The notes below the pieces were generated by a model. It saw nothing but the letters and a program-made list of their open reading frames with translations. It had not been told where the DNA came from and ran no database searches. This document shows, in pieces, positions 1 through 10,066 of a DNA stretch of 64,000 nucleotides. The stretch spans positions 7,608,246-7,672,245 of the forward strand of contig CM055098.1 in NCBI GenBank assembly GCA_029204225.1. Reading direction: 5' to 3'. Both the position numbers and the translations under genes were made by a program. Source of the DNA: Diphasiastrum complanatum. Lineage: Eukaryota; Streptophyta; Lycopodiopsida; Lycopodiales; Lycopodiaceae. The number at the start of each line of letters is the position of its first letter. The stretch's first letter is position 1.

Positions 1-379
1 GGTAACATCGTCCGCGATGGCAAAGCTAGGGTATTGTGCACACAGATCGTGCGCGGTCTCCCAGGTAGCATCAGAAAGAGGCCTGCCATGCCAAGCGACC
101 AAGTACTCACGGATCAGACGGTTGCGTAAATGCCTCTCCCGCCTATCCAATACCCTCGCTGGCCCATGGTGGCCCATGGGTTACTTCTCCTTGCTTCTGG
201 AATGCAAACAAACCATCAGACAACAAGTTATCACCGTTATGTAAAACCCGTTTCAATATAGAAACATGAAATACAGGATGCACTTTACAAGTTTTAGGAA
301 AATCTAACTTATAAGAAACATCACTGATTCTTTTAACAATTTTCCAAGGTCCACAATAACGCGGGGACAAGTGTAACAT
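1..379 (-). pseudogene. pol: Gypsy A integrase C-terminus and chromodomain
   Basis: The 379-143 frame reads LSPRYCGPWKIVKRISDVSY, a GPY/F-type integrase C-terminal module, followed by HPVFHVSILK. Continuing on the minus strand to base 1, the translation contains EYLVAWHGRPLSDATWE, the aromatic and acidic core of a retroelement chromodomain. In chromoviruses this domain follows integrase and is thought to steer insertion to marked chromatin. A frameshift near 375 separates this piece from the integrase core. The end of the chromodomain and the stop codon are beyond the window edge. Confidence 0.8.
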
Positions 380-1428
380 TTGCCCATCTTAAGGGTCTTA
401 GAGTCCTTGGGTACTTGGAGAAACACCATGTCTCCTACCACAAACTCTCTAGGCGTGCGATGCTGATCAGCATATAACTTTGCTCGATCCATCGCTTGCC
501 TAATATTAACCTTCGCTAACTCAAGCAATTCATTCATTTGAGTTAGAAAATTAGCCGCACTAGGCACTCTCTGAGGAATTCCTACCGTAACAGGGCTAGC
601 TGGCCTAAATCCGTAGTTAAGCTCGAAAGGACTCATCTTAGTACTCACATTTTTCTTGTCATTGTAAGCAAACTCCAACAGTGGCAAGTACTTCTCCCAC
701 TGAGTTTGCTTATTCCCAACCAATGCCCTAAGCATATCCTCTAAGGTCTGGTTGACTCTCTCAGTTTGGCCATCCGTTTCAGGATGCTCCGTATTGCTCA
801 TTCTCAATTGGACTTCAAGTTTGGCCATAACTGCAGTCCAAAAGTTTCCAGCGAATCGAGTATCCTTGTTAGACACTATGGATAACGGTAATCCATGAAG
901 TCTGAACACATGCTCGATAAACAAATTAACTACTCTAGCCGCATCAATCTTTTTACGCGTTGGAATAAAATGAGCCATTTTCGTGGGTCTGTCAACTACG
1001 ACCAAGATAGAATCACGCTGCAACTGCGTGCGAGGCAAGTTGGTGACAAAATCCATGGAGATACTCTCCCATCTTCTTTCTGGCACAGGTAGTGGGTGTA
1101 AAACTCCATGAGGTTTAATCCTTTCAGCTTTAGTGACTTGGCACTTCAAACAATGCGTCACGTAATGGTAAACATCTTTTTTAAGCTTAGGCCACCAGAA
1201 GTTACGTAAGATCAACTCATAGGTCTTATCCACACCAGGATGACCTGCACTAGGGCTATCATGACATAAATGGACAATCTTTCTACGCAGCTCCTCACAA
1301 GCTGGAATGAGAAGTTTGCCATTTCTCCTGATCATACCATCTTCTATGGTATATTTAAGGTAAATGTGAGTCAAGAGACCAGAACTCTCATCCTGAGATT
1401 CTACTTGCGCAAGATTTGCCTTCCTCAC
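304..1428 (-). pseudogene. pol: Gypsy A integrase (catalytic Asp changed)
   Basis: The 374-residue frame starts with the zinc-binding HHCC module: CHDSPSAGHPG, then YVTHCLKCQVTKAE. The core follows: the first catalytic Asp in SISMDFVTNLP and the Glu in ETDGQTERVN. The second Asp normally sits in a V-S-D-R-D motif; here it reads VSNKDTRF, an Asp-to-Asn change, so strand transfer should be lost. The last 28 residues of the frame are out of register with the family. The true continuation is in another frame (379-143), so a frameshift lies near 375. Known family: retroviral-type integrases inserting the cDNA copy. Confidence 0.88.
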
Positions 1429-1470
1429 AATTCCCTGACAATGAGGATCCTCTTGTTGAGCCTGTCTAAT

Positions 1471-2065
1471 CTAAGCAATCAGGTCATTTTCTATGACCAC
1501 AAAAGACATCTGACACAATATCCGAGATAATGCATCAGCCACACGATTTTCGGCACCTTTCTTGTACCGAATTTCCATGTGAAATTCCTGCATCAACTCA
1601 GCCCACCTGGCTTGCCACCCTCTTAGGTCCGGCTGGTTGCAGAAATATCTCAAAGTGTTATGGTCGGTGTACACATAGAATTCCGCACCATACAAATAAT
1701 GCCTCCATGCCTTCAATAATGGCAAACAACTCTTTCTCATGAGTTGGATAATTCTTCTGTGAAAAATTGAGCTTCTTGCTTTCAAAGGCCACAGGCCTAC
1801 CCTCTTGCATCAGAAATGCCCCAACGGCGATGTCACTTGCATCCATTTCTACGACAAATGGTTTTTGAGGGTCAACAATTTTTAAAGTGACAAAGTCAGC
1901 CACAACTTGTTTCAAAGCATCGAAACTTCGCTGCTGAACTTCTGTCCACTCTTTCCATTTATTTTTTTGTAACATATCGGTCAATGGTGCAGCTACGTGT
2001 GAATAATTCTTCACACCTTTACGATAAAACACAGCCAACCCTAGAAAGCTTCTTAGTGCCGTCAA
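1471..2065 (-). pseudogene. pol: Gypsy A RNase H domain, frameshifted
   Basis: Two overlapping minus-strand frames make up the end of the RT connection and RNase H. Frame 2065-1658 has ALRSFLGLAVFYRKGVKNYS, the usual RT thumb/connection text, and FVVEMDASDIAVGAF, the first catalytic Asp of RNase H. Frame 1785-1471 continues with WRHYLYGAEFYVYTDHNTLR and ADALSRI, the later RNase H motifs. The overlap at 1658-1785 places an indel there. RNase H removes the RNA template during cDNA synthesis. It lies between RT and integrase, the normal gypsy order. Confidence 0.88.
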
Positions 2066-2116
2066 GTCTGTAGGAACAGGCCAGGCAAGAAGAACAACAA
2101 CTTTTTGCAGATCCGG

Positions 2117-2949
2117 TTATATTCCATCTGCTGACACTATAAAACCCAAATATGTTATTTCTTTTTTAAACAATTCACTTTTTTTATCATTAGCGAACAA
2201 TGTATTTTCCCTCAAAGTTGATAACACAGTTCTTAGGTGATTAACATGTATAGCATCACCACAACTGTAAACAAGTATGTCATCAACAAAATTAACCACA
2301 AACTTGCCCATAAACGGTTTAAGCACATCGTTCATTAACATCATAACTGTTGCAGGGGCGTAAGTCAATCCAAAGGGCATAACTAAAAATTCAAAGTGTC
2401 CAAAACGAGTCCGGAAGGCAGTTTTATGCACATACTCTTCTCAAACTCTTACCTGGTGGTAACCACTTTTTAGGTCAATTTTGCTAAACACTGTAGCACC
2501 ATGGAGGGCATCCAATAGATCATCTATAGTGGCACATGATATCAATGCTTAACAATAATCTTGTTCAAGCCTTGATAGTCCACACACATTCTCCAAGACC
2601 CATCCTTCTTTTTTACCAGAATGATCGGAGAGGCAAAGGGGGAGAAGCTAGGTCTTACTTGCCCCTTGGCAAGATAGTCCTCAATCATGCTTTTGACCTC
2701 TTCCTCCTCTTTCAGACTCATTCTATAAGGTGGTCTATTAACAGGAGATGATCCAGGAATTAAGTCGATTCTATGCTCCACATTTCTCTTAGGGGGTAAA
2801 ATAGATGGAAGTTCATTCGTGAACACATCTAGAAACTCCTCCCTAATTTGGCGATTTAGGTTCTTAGTAAGATTAGTTTGTTCTTGACATACATCAGACT
2901 CATTAGCAGAAACAGACATATTGAGGGATTGCGAGGACACTCCTTCCAC
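2117..2949 (-). pseudogene. pol: Gypsy A reverse transcriptase, broken
   Basis: Frame 2949-2542 carries the RT fingers (PPYRMSLKEEEEVKSMIEDY, then ASPIILVKKKDGSWRMCVDY). Frame 2431-2117 carries the palm (VMPFGLTYAPAT) and the catalytic FVDDILVYS, whose two Asp are intact. Between them the expected text ([15 protein letters not shown]) is readable, followed by a TGA at 2441-2443 where an Arg CGA is expected. No aspartic protease is found upstream: the frame goes almost directly from the gag zinc knuckle to the RT linker. Either the protease was deleted or it is unrecognisable. Confidence 0.88.
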
Positions 2950-3771
2950 CTATGCCGCCCTAGACAACCAAAGCAAAGGTTCTCTTTCCTGCGGCGATAG
3001 CGTAGAAAAGCGTTGGCCCCCTTGGGCATTGGACGTCCCATACCGCCCTTTGCCTTTTGAGGCGCCCGCACCTTTACTCTTTTTCGCACGCTGAATTTGC
3101 TCTTGCGAGGATTGACCCTTCCATTTTTTGAACTTTCTTTTCCCCCCAGGCTGAAACCCTCCTGAAGTAGGTGTCTCAGACTCCTTGGCCTTTTTTCCAT
3201 CTTCGTAATATAGGGCCATCTGCAAAGCCCTGTGGAGGCTTGGAGCCTGCTCCTTCCTTACAAAAGGCCGAAGGCTTTCACGCAAGCCCTCCACAAATTG
3301 AAACACTTGTAAAAACATCCGCACCTCCTCAGGTATCCGCATCAGTGCTTCTCTGTACTTGTTCGCATATTCTTGTATGGACGCATTGCCTTGTTTGAGA
3401 CTTGACCATGCTTGCATCGCCTGGTTTTTCTCATCTACTGGCACCCAATTCTCAGCGAACATCCGCTTGAACTGATTACAAGTTACAGGCACCAAATTAT
3501 CCTTCTTAATTTCACGCCACCAGCGTTGTGCCGTCTCTTGCAAGCGATATGTGGCTTCTGCAATCTTTTGTTCATCATCATCAATACCACACATCTGAAA
3601 AGCCTTTTCCCACTTCTGAATCCAATTCTCGACTGCATCGGTGTTGCGTACTACAATTGCTCCTGTGTATTTTGGCGGTTTCAAATCTTTAATTGTGGGC
3701 AATTTCCGCATCTTTGATGGTTGTTCGGCTTCTTTCTTAACTATCACAGGCTCAACGGCTACCATAGCCAT
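2856..3771 (-). pseudogene. gag: Gypsy A gag (capsid and nucleocapsid)
   Basis: The frame from ATG 3771 down to 2950 encodes 273 residues. It has the plant retrotransposon gag layout: ENWIQKWEKAF, WWREIKK, FAENWVPVDEKNQ and SIQEYANKYREA, then a Lys/Gly-rich tail. The zinc knuckle is in a second frame (3200-2856) and reads CFGCLGRHRWKEC. Its spacing is C-x2-C-x3-H-x4-C, one residue shorter than the usual x4 before His, so the knuckle may be damaged. Gag packages the element RNA in virus-like particles. The frame change lies around 2990-3000. ATG 3771 is chosen because the capsid-like text begins soon after it. Confidence 0.85.
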
Positions 3772-4577
3772 TCCACTAACCCTTTCAGGTTCCTATGGAG
3801 ATTTAGCCGACTTTAGTTGGTCAGAATTTGTTGTAAAATCACCTCCACGGCATCCACCTTGGCTGCCACTTCTTCGATTCTCAAGATTTCTGTGCTTGCA
3901 CTTCCTAATGGATCCATATTTGCAATGTTGAGGGCTGTCTACTTGTTAAGAAGTCGAAATTACCGGCACATATAAGTTTACAACTCTCAAAACCCTTTTT
4001 TCCTTGTATTTTGGCCCAAAAATCAGACCAACTTTGGAATACTATAACTTTTCTGTGACTTGGACTTTTCCTGAGCGGTCAATTTGTAGTAGGTCGCCCT
4101 CCTGCTAGCTTTCCAATGAACCCTTAACAGTCCGGTTTAGGCTAGGATTGCCCAATCATCAAGCAATTTCTTCTCAGCTGGTTTTGCACCTATGTATGAG
4201 AACCAAATTTTTGAAAAAACACCATAGGACTCCGTTTTCTTTGCAGTAAATTGCATACAACAGCCCGTGAGGTCTGCCTGGAAGACTCCCAAAATTTGAG
4301 GATGATCCAAGAACCGAGCGGAAAGTTACGAAGAAAAACTCTTCAGCCTGCCAGGGCCCACACCAGCTACAAGAAAATTCTCAAAATTGCTTGGATTTCG
4401 CTGCTGGGGTTGGTTTCTTTGACTAATCTATTGTGCCTTGGCCATAGGAACAGTTTGCAACAGATCCCATAGCCATTTGAGCTCTCAATCAAAAGTTATG
4501 AGCAAAAAACTCCCCTTTCTCTCTCAAGAACGTTTTGGTCTTTTGCTGTCCCAAGCTTCCAAAACTTGCAAACCCTT
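3772..4577 (-). other. Gypsy A untranslated leader
   Basis: About 800 bases lie between the primer-binding site and the gag start codon. No coding frame of merit is visible on either strand. A leader of this kind normally holds packaging and translation signals; none can be pinpointed by eye. Confidence 0.6.
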
Positions 4578-4589
4578 GCTCTGATACCA
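4578..4589 (-). promoter_or_regulatory. Primer-binding site for initiator Met-tRNA (gypsy A)
   Basis: The minus strand reads TGGTATCAGAGC, the standard plant retrotransposon sequence pairing with the 3' end of initiator Met-tRNA. It lies two bases inside the 5' LTR end (...TCTGACA). It fixes both the orientation and the inner LTR boundary. Confidence 0.9.
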
Positions 4590-4591
4590 AA

Positions 4592-5114
4592 TGTCAGACT
4601 CCCTCTCTGATCTTCTCTTCAAACCTTGCTAATTTCCTGCACATCCAAGCTTCAAATTACTTCTAACACAAGATGGAGCTGGCTGCCTTGTCTCCTCCCA
4701 GCCTTTGCTGCATAGATTATGATGAGGAATGCCTCTCTCTAGGCTCACTTATCCAAAATCCTCAAGCACCCCTTAACCCTGACCCTTCCTAAATCTCAAC
4801 ACATGGCCAACTCCATGCACAGTCGACACTTGCCACTTGGCAATACCCTGACACATAGGCAAGTGAGTAGGCTGACATGTGTCACTCATGCATTGGACCA
4901 AATGTCCCAATGGGCATGTGACACGTGTCATGTTTGATCGGTCAACCCTGACATGTGTCACTCATTCACTGGACCAAGTGTCCCAGTGAGCATATGACAT
5001 GTGTCACGTTGACTAGTCAACTCTCCTACTTTTTAGGAGGTCAGTCCAGCCACTCCGAATTAATGACCCAGTACCCTATACCCAAGCAGCATGCGACTCT
5101 GAGGCTCAGAAACA
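4592..5114 (-). repeat. 5' LTR of gypsy A
   Basis: The inner end is fixed by the adjacent primer site: read on the minus strand the LTR ends ...GTCTGACA. The outer end is less certain. I favour 5114 (minus strand TGTTTCTGAG...), because 5115-5168 looks like the tail of the LINE, with an AATAAA and a hairpin. An alternative TG start is at 5146. The LTR holds a diverged 76-bp tandem duplication and several ACATGT/CACGTG palindromes. Confidence 0.65.
4873..5024 (-). repeat. Diverged 76-bp tandem duplication inside LTR
   Basis: Two copies, 4873-4948 and 4949-5024, both begin TGACATGTGTCACTCAT and share GGACCAA, GTGTCCCA-type and GTCAAC segments. The first contains the perfect 12-base palindrome TGACACGTGTCA (4919-4930), a G-box core. 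In the second it is altered to TGACATGTGTCA. Duplicated U3 segments in LTRs often act as enhancer repeats; that role here is inferred. Confidence 0.75.
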
Positions 5115-5168
5115 TCATTAACAACTTTATTTACATTTCTGTTACAAAGGTCACCACAGGCCGGTGAC
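5115..5168 (-). other. LINE 3' tail with hairpin and AATAAA
   Basis: The minus strand has GTCACCGGCCTGTGGTGAC (5168-5150), a 6-bp stem with a 7-base loop. AATAAA follows (5131-5126) and then GTTGTTAATGA. LINE tails often carry a 3' stem-loop recognised by their own RT. The match to that role is inferred. Confidence 0.55.
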
Positions 5169-6300
5169 TTAGCCATTTCTGTATTTACAAGAAGTACATC
5201 TATAAGTAAAAACAGTAAACAACCGAGACAGGGAGTAAAAGCTGTAACACAAGCTCAATGAAGTGAGTCCAGTAATAGGCGGGTTAACCCCCAGCTGTCG
5301 CCTCCAAGTATGGTCGAGGTATGCTCTATATAAGAAGCGCTTGATATACTGGTGGGTGCCTGAGGGGATGGTGCTCCAAATGTGATCAGAGATACCACTA
5401 CCATGTCGGAAGCATCCCAAGACCTTCTCATAAAGAGCCATCACTGCCAGAACAATATCTGTGGAGAAACCAAGATCCCGAAGTCTTTGAATGAGTAGGG
5501 AGCGTGGTACAAAATCAAAGGCTTTCCTGAAGTCCACAAAACGGCAGTAAACCCTTTCTTTCCTATGCTTAGCTTCCTCAATCAAAGTGTGAAAATATGG
5601 TCAGTGGTAGAGTAATGAGCCCGGAAACTTGCCTGTCCCAATGCATGTAATCTCCTCGATTCCGCCTCTGAGCTTACTGCAGACTGGAGTATGGTACCAT
5701 AAAGCTTAGTGAGGACATGTCCGATCATGATAGTGCGGTAGTTACCAGGAATCATGGGATCACCATTTTTATGGATAGGATGGATGATGTTGGTGCACCA
5801 GGATGAGGGAAGCCAGAGACAATGGCGGAATTGAGGAGAGTGGCTAGTGTGGGAGCAAGGAGGTCGGTAGCATGGATTAGGAGTTCAGACTCAAGGTCTT
5901 CAATGTCTCTTGCTTTATGGGCTTTCATTTTCTTTATGGCCGCAAGTACCATGTCAGCGGTGAAGAAGGTGAACTCAGAGGGACGAGGGGAGATAGAGAT
6001 AGGTGCGTCAGTAGGTATGGTATATAGACTGGTAGCATAGTCGGTCCATATGCAAGGGTCTTCCAGGAGAGGTGGTGGAGTACGAGGGATAAACTCACGC
6101 CAAAAGGCGCCTGAGGAAGAACTGAAGAGACGGTCAACGAGGCGTTTTCCTTCAGAGTCATCATAAGCACGCTTTTTTCGACGGAGTGTGCGATGGTAAG
6201 AACGTCGAGCAGAGCGAAGGAGGTGAGGTTCATGACTGCGGGCATGGGTGACAACATGATGAAGAGAGCGACACTCGGTATCATACCATGGAGGGTGTGG
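5169..6300 (-). pseudogene. LINE ORF2 reverse transcriptase, truncated after motif A
   Basis: Piecing together several minus-strand frames gives a basic linker (RRSYHRTLRRKKRAY), then KKMKAHKARDIEDLESELL and GNYRTIMIGHVLTKLYGTIL, the counterpart of NYRPIsL...KLyekil. Motif A follows as VYCRFVDFRKAFDFVPRSLL. After ISDHIWSTI the family should continue with motif B (QGCPLSP) and the catalytic [FY]xDD. Instead it runs into unrelated text and the 3' tail. So the catalytic motif is missing and the element could not copy itself. At least two frame changes and several stops are present. Confidence 0.8.
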
Positions 6301-6356
6301 AGGGCGTAGCGACGAGGGACGTGTGTGTTTGCCTTTATGGGCCTTAGATGGAAAAG

Positions 6357-7010
6357 CTAGAGAAGCAGCAGCATGAAGAGAGGTGCTAAGGAAAGTTGCT
6401 TGAGTCTCGAGTGTACTATGTGCAGAAACAAATGGAGTAGGGAGGTAAGAATTTCTTGATAGATTGGTGCGTATAAAGAGCTGAATGTATATCTGGGTGC
6501 CCGGGTAAGCAGGGGATGTGAGGATAACTGAGGGGGTGGGAGGCGGTCGATAGCGAAGGAGAGAAAGGAGTGATCAGAGAGAGTGGTGGGGGAGATGTGA
6601 AAATCAGAGATGAGAGGTATGGAGGATGGTGATCCCATGAGAGAGTCCACAACACTATGTCCACCACTATGAGAATGACAAGTACAACTGCCGGAATCTG
6701 GCCAGCAAGTTAGGCCATTGTAAATGGCTAACTCATGTGCCTCTCCAAACTGCAACAAATGCTCACCATAGGGGGTAATAGGTCCCAAACTGTCCTCTGA
6801 AACCCTAGTAACTCCCACCTCGTCGCTGTCAAGAGCATGAATGTGGAGCTGGTCGGTGATGTCATAAAACTCGGACTGTCGTGAGGAGGTTCGAGCATTA
6901 AAATCCCCAGTGAGGAAAAATATGCCCTGGCTCTGCAAATATGATAATATCAGGTGACAAATCAAGGTATGGTGAACTTGTGCCCTCTGCAAAGGATGAT
7001 GACTCTGGAG
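6357..7010 (-). pseudogene. LINE ORF2 AP-like endonuclease, C-terminal half
   Basis: The minus-strand frame contains LTGDFNARTSS, whose Asp and Asn are catalytic in AP-type endonucleases. It continues with NGLTCWPDSGSCTCHSHSGG, then SVVDSLMGSP and finally LSDHSFLSF, the terminal Ser-Asp-His motif. The N-terminal half is at 11085-11430, beyond the gypsy B insertion. The enzyme nicks target DNA to prime reverse transcription. Catalytic residues are retained but the gene is split by 4 kb. Confidence 0.85.
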
Positions 7011-7015
7011 GAAAG

Positions 7016-7373
7016 TGTTACGAGCTCGTAACCAGTGCCGAACCCTAGAGAACACAGATAGGTCAGATACCACAGTCAGGGTCGTGTCCAGCGTACACGA
7101 CCAACAGGGCAAGACAGTGTGAGTAGTGTGCCCCAGCATGGTCCATAGCTATGGCGGGCCTAACACAGTCTAGGGACCCTGTCAGCAGGACAGGGCTCCC
7201 AGTTGGGTCCCGACGTGCAGTCGGCCACGTCAGTGACACGTGGCCGACACTTGGCAGTTGCATGCTACCAGTCCTCACACTTGGCTAGGAGGGGCTTACT
7301 CTATATCAGGGAGTAGGCAAGGTTGGGTGGATCAATTAGTGTTTGCCCTACTGTGGTGTTAGGACTTATTACA
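7016..7373 (+). repeat. 5' LTR of gypsy B
   Basis: Starts TGTTACGAGC and ends TTATTACA, directly before ATGGTATCAGAGCC. It holds a perfect 11-bp inverted repeat (GTCGGCCACGT 7220-7230, ACGTGGCCGAC 7238-7248) whose right arm contains a G-box-like ACACGTGG. A weak TATA-like CTATATC lies at about 7311. Confidence 0.95.
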
Positions 7374-7374
7374 A

Positions 7375-7387
7375 TGGTATCAGAGCC
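7375..7387 (+). promoter_or_regulatory. Primer-binding site for initiator Met-tRNA (gypsy B)
   Basis: TGGTATCAGAGCC begins one base after the 5' LTR. It matches the canonical complement of plant initiator Met-tRNA, so it defines plus-strand orientation. Confidence 0.93.
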
Positions 7388-7617
7388 ATCTCCATCTTTG
7401 GGAGCTAAGTAGCATCAGGGAGAAAGTAGAGAGAGTGCTCAGAATCTCTTAAAACTTTGGTAAATAAGAGAGACAGATCCAGCGCTGGAGGAGTAGCTTT
7501 CTACTGTGAAAATCATTCAGTGGGTAGGAAGAGAGCGAGACAACAGCCCCTTTTTGAGTAGCCTCCTTAGAAAGACTTTCAATTAAAAAGAAATTTTTAA
7601 AAAGAAAGAAAGAAGAT
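7388..7617 (+). other. Gypsy B leader; capsid coding absent
   Basis: A purine-rich stretch without coding potential lies where a leader and several hundred codons of gag capsid would be expected. The capsid region appears deleted. Confidence 0.6.
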
Positions 7618-7920
7618 AAACTTAAAGGTGAAGCTTCTCAGAAACGCCGTTCACTCATACAGCCCTTAAGACCAGAAGATTTTGAGAAACCCAAACAAGA
7701 ACGTTTGTGCTTTGTGTGTATGGGCAAGGGACACACAGTCAGACAGTGTTCCAAGGGGCCTTTCACTAAAAAAGATAAAAAAGATAAGAAACAAGTTCAT
7801 CTTGTTCAGACTGTAAGTTTCCCCAGTAACTTAAATCTTGGTATTCAGGGGTACCAAGATGAAATAAACTTTCAGATAGGGGAGAGATTGGCTCTACAGT
7901 TTAGGACCTTCCCTCCATAG
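7618..7920 (+). pseudogene. gag: Gypsy B gag remnant (nucleocapsid zinc knuckle)
   Basis: In the frame of 7705-7920 the text reads PKQERLCFVCMGKGHTVRQC, a full C-x2-C-x4-H-x4-C knuckle, followed by a Lys-rich run (KKDKKDKKQ). The zinc knuckle binds element RNA. There is no capsid upstream. Downstream, the place where the protease D-S/T-G should be reads only degenerate sequence before a TAG at 7918. Confidence 0.75.
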
Positions 7921-7972
7921 AAACTATCAGGAGGACACCCTCAGCTTTCAGCATAAAGGCCGAGAGATCCAG

Positions 7973-8338
7973 TTGCATGGGGAGCATGATGTTCCCAACA
8001 GTCCTATGGTCTGCAGTTCAGAGCTCTGTCAGCTAATCAGAAACGATGACCATCAGGTATTCTTATGTGACTTTCAGTTTATTTCTGAAGTTTCTATTTC
8101 TAGTTCTATACAGCAGAAAATTAGTAAATTAGAAACTTTATTGTCTAAATTTGAAGATGTTTTTCCTGAAGATTTGCCACATGGTTTGCCACCTAGCAGA
8201 GAGGTAGATCATGTAATAAACCTAGTACCAGGTACAGCACTTGTTTCTAAACCTCCGTATTGGGTCAGCCGAACAGAGGATGAAGAAATAACTAGGCAGT
8301 TAACAGATTATCTCGAGAGGCCAAATTCAGACCAGTAG
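7973..8338 (+). pseudogene. pol: Gypsy B linker before RT
   Basis: The frame has ISKLETLLSKFEDVFPEDLP, PPSREVDHVINLVPG and KPPYWVSRTEDEEITRQ, the stretch between protease and RT in gypsy polyproteins. A one-base shift near 8310-8320 moves the reading into the RT frame, where [19 protein letters not shown] continues. Confidence 0.8.
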
Positions 8339-8366
8339 TTCACCATGGGCCTCACTAGTCCTACTG

Positions 8367-9602
8367 GTGAAAAAGAAAGAGGGGTCTATGCATCTTTGCG
8401 TAGATTACAGAGCTCTCAATAAAGTCACAATAAAGAATAAATACTCTATGCCTCGGGTAGACGAGTTGTTTGATCAACTCGACGGGGCTAAGTTTTTCAG
8501 TAAAATAGACCTCAGATCGAGATATCATCAAGTCCGTATAAAGTCGGAATATGTCTCGAAAACAACTTTTAGGACTCGTCACGATCATTATGAGTTTAAG
8601 GTGATGCCATTTGGGCTCACAAATGCTCCAGCTACCTTTATGACCTTGATGAACAGTGTCCTCAGACCATACTTGGGTAAATTTGTAGTCGTATTTTTAG
8701 ATGACATCCTTGTCTACAGCAAAACGAGGAAGGAGCATCTGAAACACCTCAGAAAGGTGTTTCGACTGCTCAGAAAGCATAAGCTTTATGCTAAACAATC
8801 CAAGTGTGAATTCTTCGTTGAAGAAGTAGCATATTTGGGTCACATTATCTCGTCAGATGGGATTAAGATGGACCCGAATAAGGTTAAAGCTATACTCAGT
8901 TGGCTAAGACCTCAGAATATTTTGGAACTTCAGATCTTTCTTGGTTTGGCGGGATATTACAGACGATTTGTCAAGGAATATGCTCAGATAGCAGCTCCCA
9001 TGACAAATCTTCTTAAGGGGAAGGGAAAGGAGTTCATTTGGGAGTCCGCACAGTAGGAAAGCTCTGATGCTCTCAAAACAGCCTTAGCTACAGCACCGGT
9101 TTTAAAAGTCGTCGACCCCAATCAGCCATTTGTGGTCGAAACAGATGCTAGCGACTTTGCAGTAGGTGCTGTGCTAAGTCAGGGCGGACGACCAGTTGCG
9201 TTCGAGAGTAAAAAACTCGAGCCAGCTCAGACTAGGTACAGTGCCTATGAAAAGGAACTCTTTTCTATAGTCCATGCCCTTAAGACTTGGAGGCATTATT
9301 TGTATGGTGCCAACTTTGAGGTCCTGACAGACCATGAGAGCCTCAGATACCTTTGCAATCAACCTGAGCTTAGAGGTCGGAAAGCTCGTTGGGCAGAGTT
9401 GATGCAAGAGTTTGACATGTCTATCAAATATAGACGTGGAAAATTCAATACAATAGCAGATGCCCTTAGCAGAATGCCTATGATAATCGACCTGAGTTTT
9501 ACTCAGATTCGTAATGAGTTACTCGAGTCCTTGAGAGGGAAATGCCAGCATGATGCATTTTTCTCTACTATCTGGAACTCAGTCCAGAGCAGACAGATAT
9601 AG
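8367..9602 (+). pseudogene. pol: Gypsy B reverse transcriptase and RNase H (one in-frame stop)
   Basis: One frame covers RT and RNase H with a single TAG at 9054-9056, where a Gln CAG would fit. RT shows [38 protein letters not shown] and the catalytic [10 protein letters not shown]. RNase H shows VVETDASDFAVGAVLSQGGR, YEKELFSIV, TDHESLRYL and ADALSR. This is the best-preserved polymerase in the window. It would synthesise cDNA from the LTR transcript. The frame ends at TAG 9600-9602, but family-like text resumes in the same frame towards integrase. Confidence 0.92.
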
Positions 9603-9803
9603 ACTCCAGAACCAGTTCCCGGGGCTGGTGCCAGTTCATCCAAGAATACGGCAGCTTCCGTTGAGGATGATGATGAGTCCGAGTATACGTCGTTAGATGA
9701 CGTTGAGGATTCTGAGCCTGTATTACCCAAGCAAACCCCAGTGGTTGAGGGTCAGTTGACTCAATGATTCAAATGGAAACAATATTCCATTCAGGATGAG
9801 TAC
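9603..9803 (+). pseudogene. pol: Gypsy B acidic linker between RNase H and integrase
   Basis: The same frame reads through TAG (9600) into an Asp/Glu/Ser-rich segment (VEDDDESEYTSLDDVEDSEP), a TGA at 9765, then YSIQDEYLLYRDRVCVPNSE, the usual start of integrase. The acidic run is unusual for chromovirus pol. Confidence 0.6.
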
Positions 9804-10058
9804 TTGCTCTATAGAGATAGAGTATGTGTCCCCAATTCAGAGGATTATAGGCGGCAGGTCCTATATGAATGTCATGACAATCCTAGTGCGGGACACCCAG
9901 GCATACATAAGTCCTATGAGCTTCTTCGTAGGCAATTTTTCTGGCCCAGTATGAAAAAGGACGTCCAACAGTATGTAACAAGTTGCCAGAAATGTCAAGT
10001 AAATAAAGCAGAGCCAGGCAGGAGGGTTGTTGCAGCCCTTAGAAATACCAGCCCTTAG
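9804..10058 (+). pseudogene. pol: Gypsy B integrase zinc-binding domain
   Basis: Contains LYECHDNPSAGHPGIHKSYE and YVTSCQKCQVNKAE, the HHCC zinc module that precedes the gypsy integrase core. After Lys-Ala-Glu-Pro-Gly the frame is lost next to a short duplication of GCCCTTAGAAATAC (about 10036-10065). Confidence 0.85.
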
Positions 10059-10066
10059 AAATACTG

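Larger units (their letters stand above)
1..5114 (-). mobile_element. Ty3/gypsy chromovirus element A (partial, 3' end outside window)
   Basis: On the minus strand the order is 5' LTR (about 5114-4592), Met-tRNA primer site, leader, gag, reverse transcriptase, RNase H, integrase and chromodomain. This is the gypsy gene order, and the chromodomain marks it as a chromovirus. The 3' LTR lies left of the window. The element is dead: the frame is broken several times, no aspartic protease is visible between the gag zinc knuckle and RT, and the integrase has lost a catalytic Asp. Its 5' LTR abuts the 3' tail of the LINE to its right. I cannot see both flanks, so no target duplication can be named. 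Confidence 0.9.
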
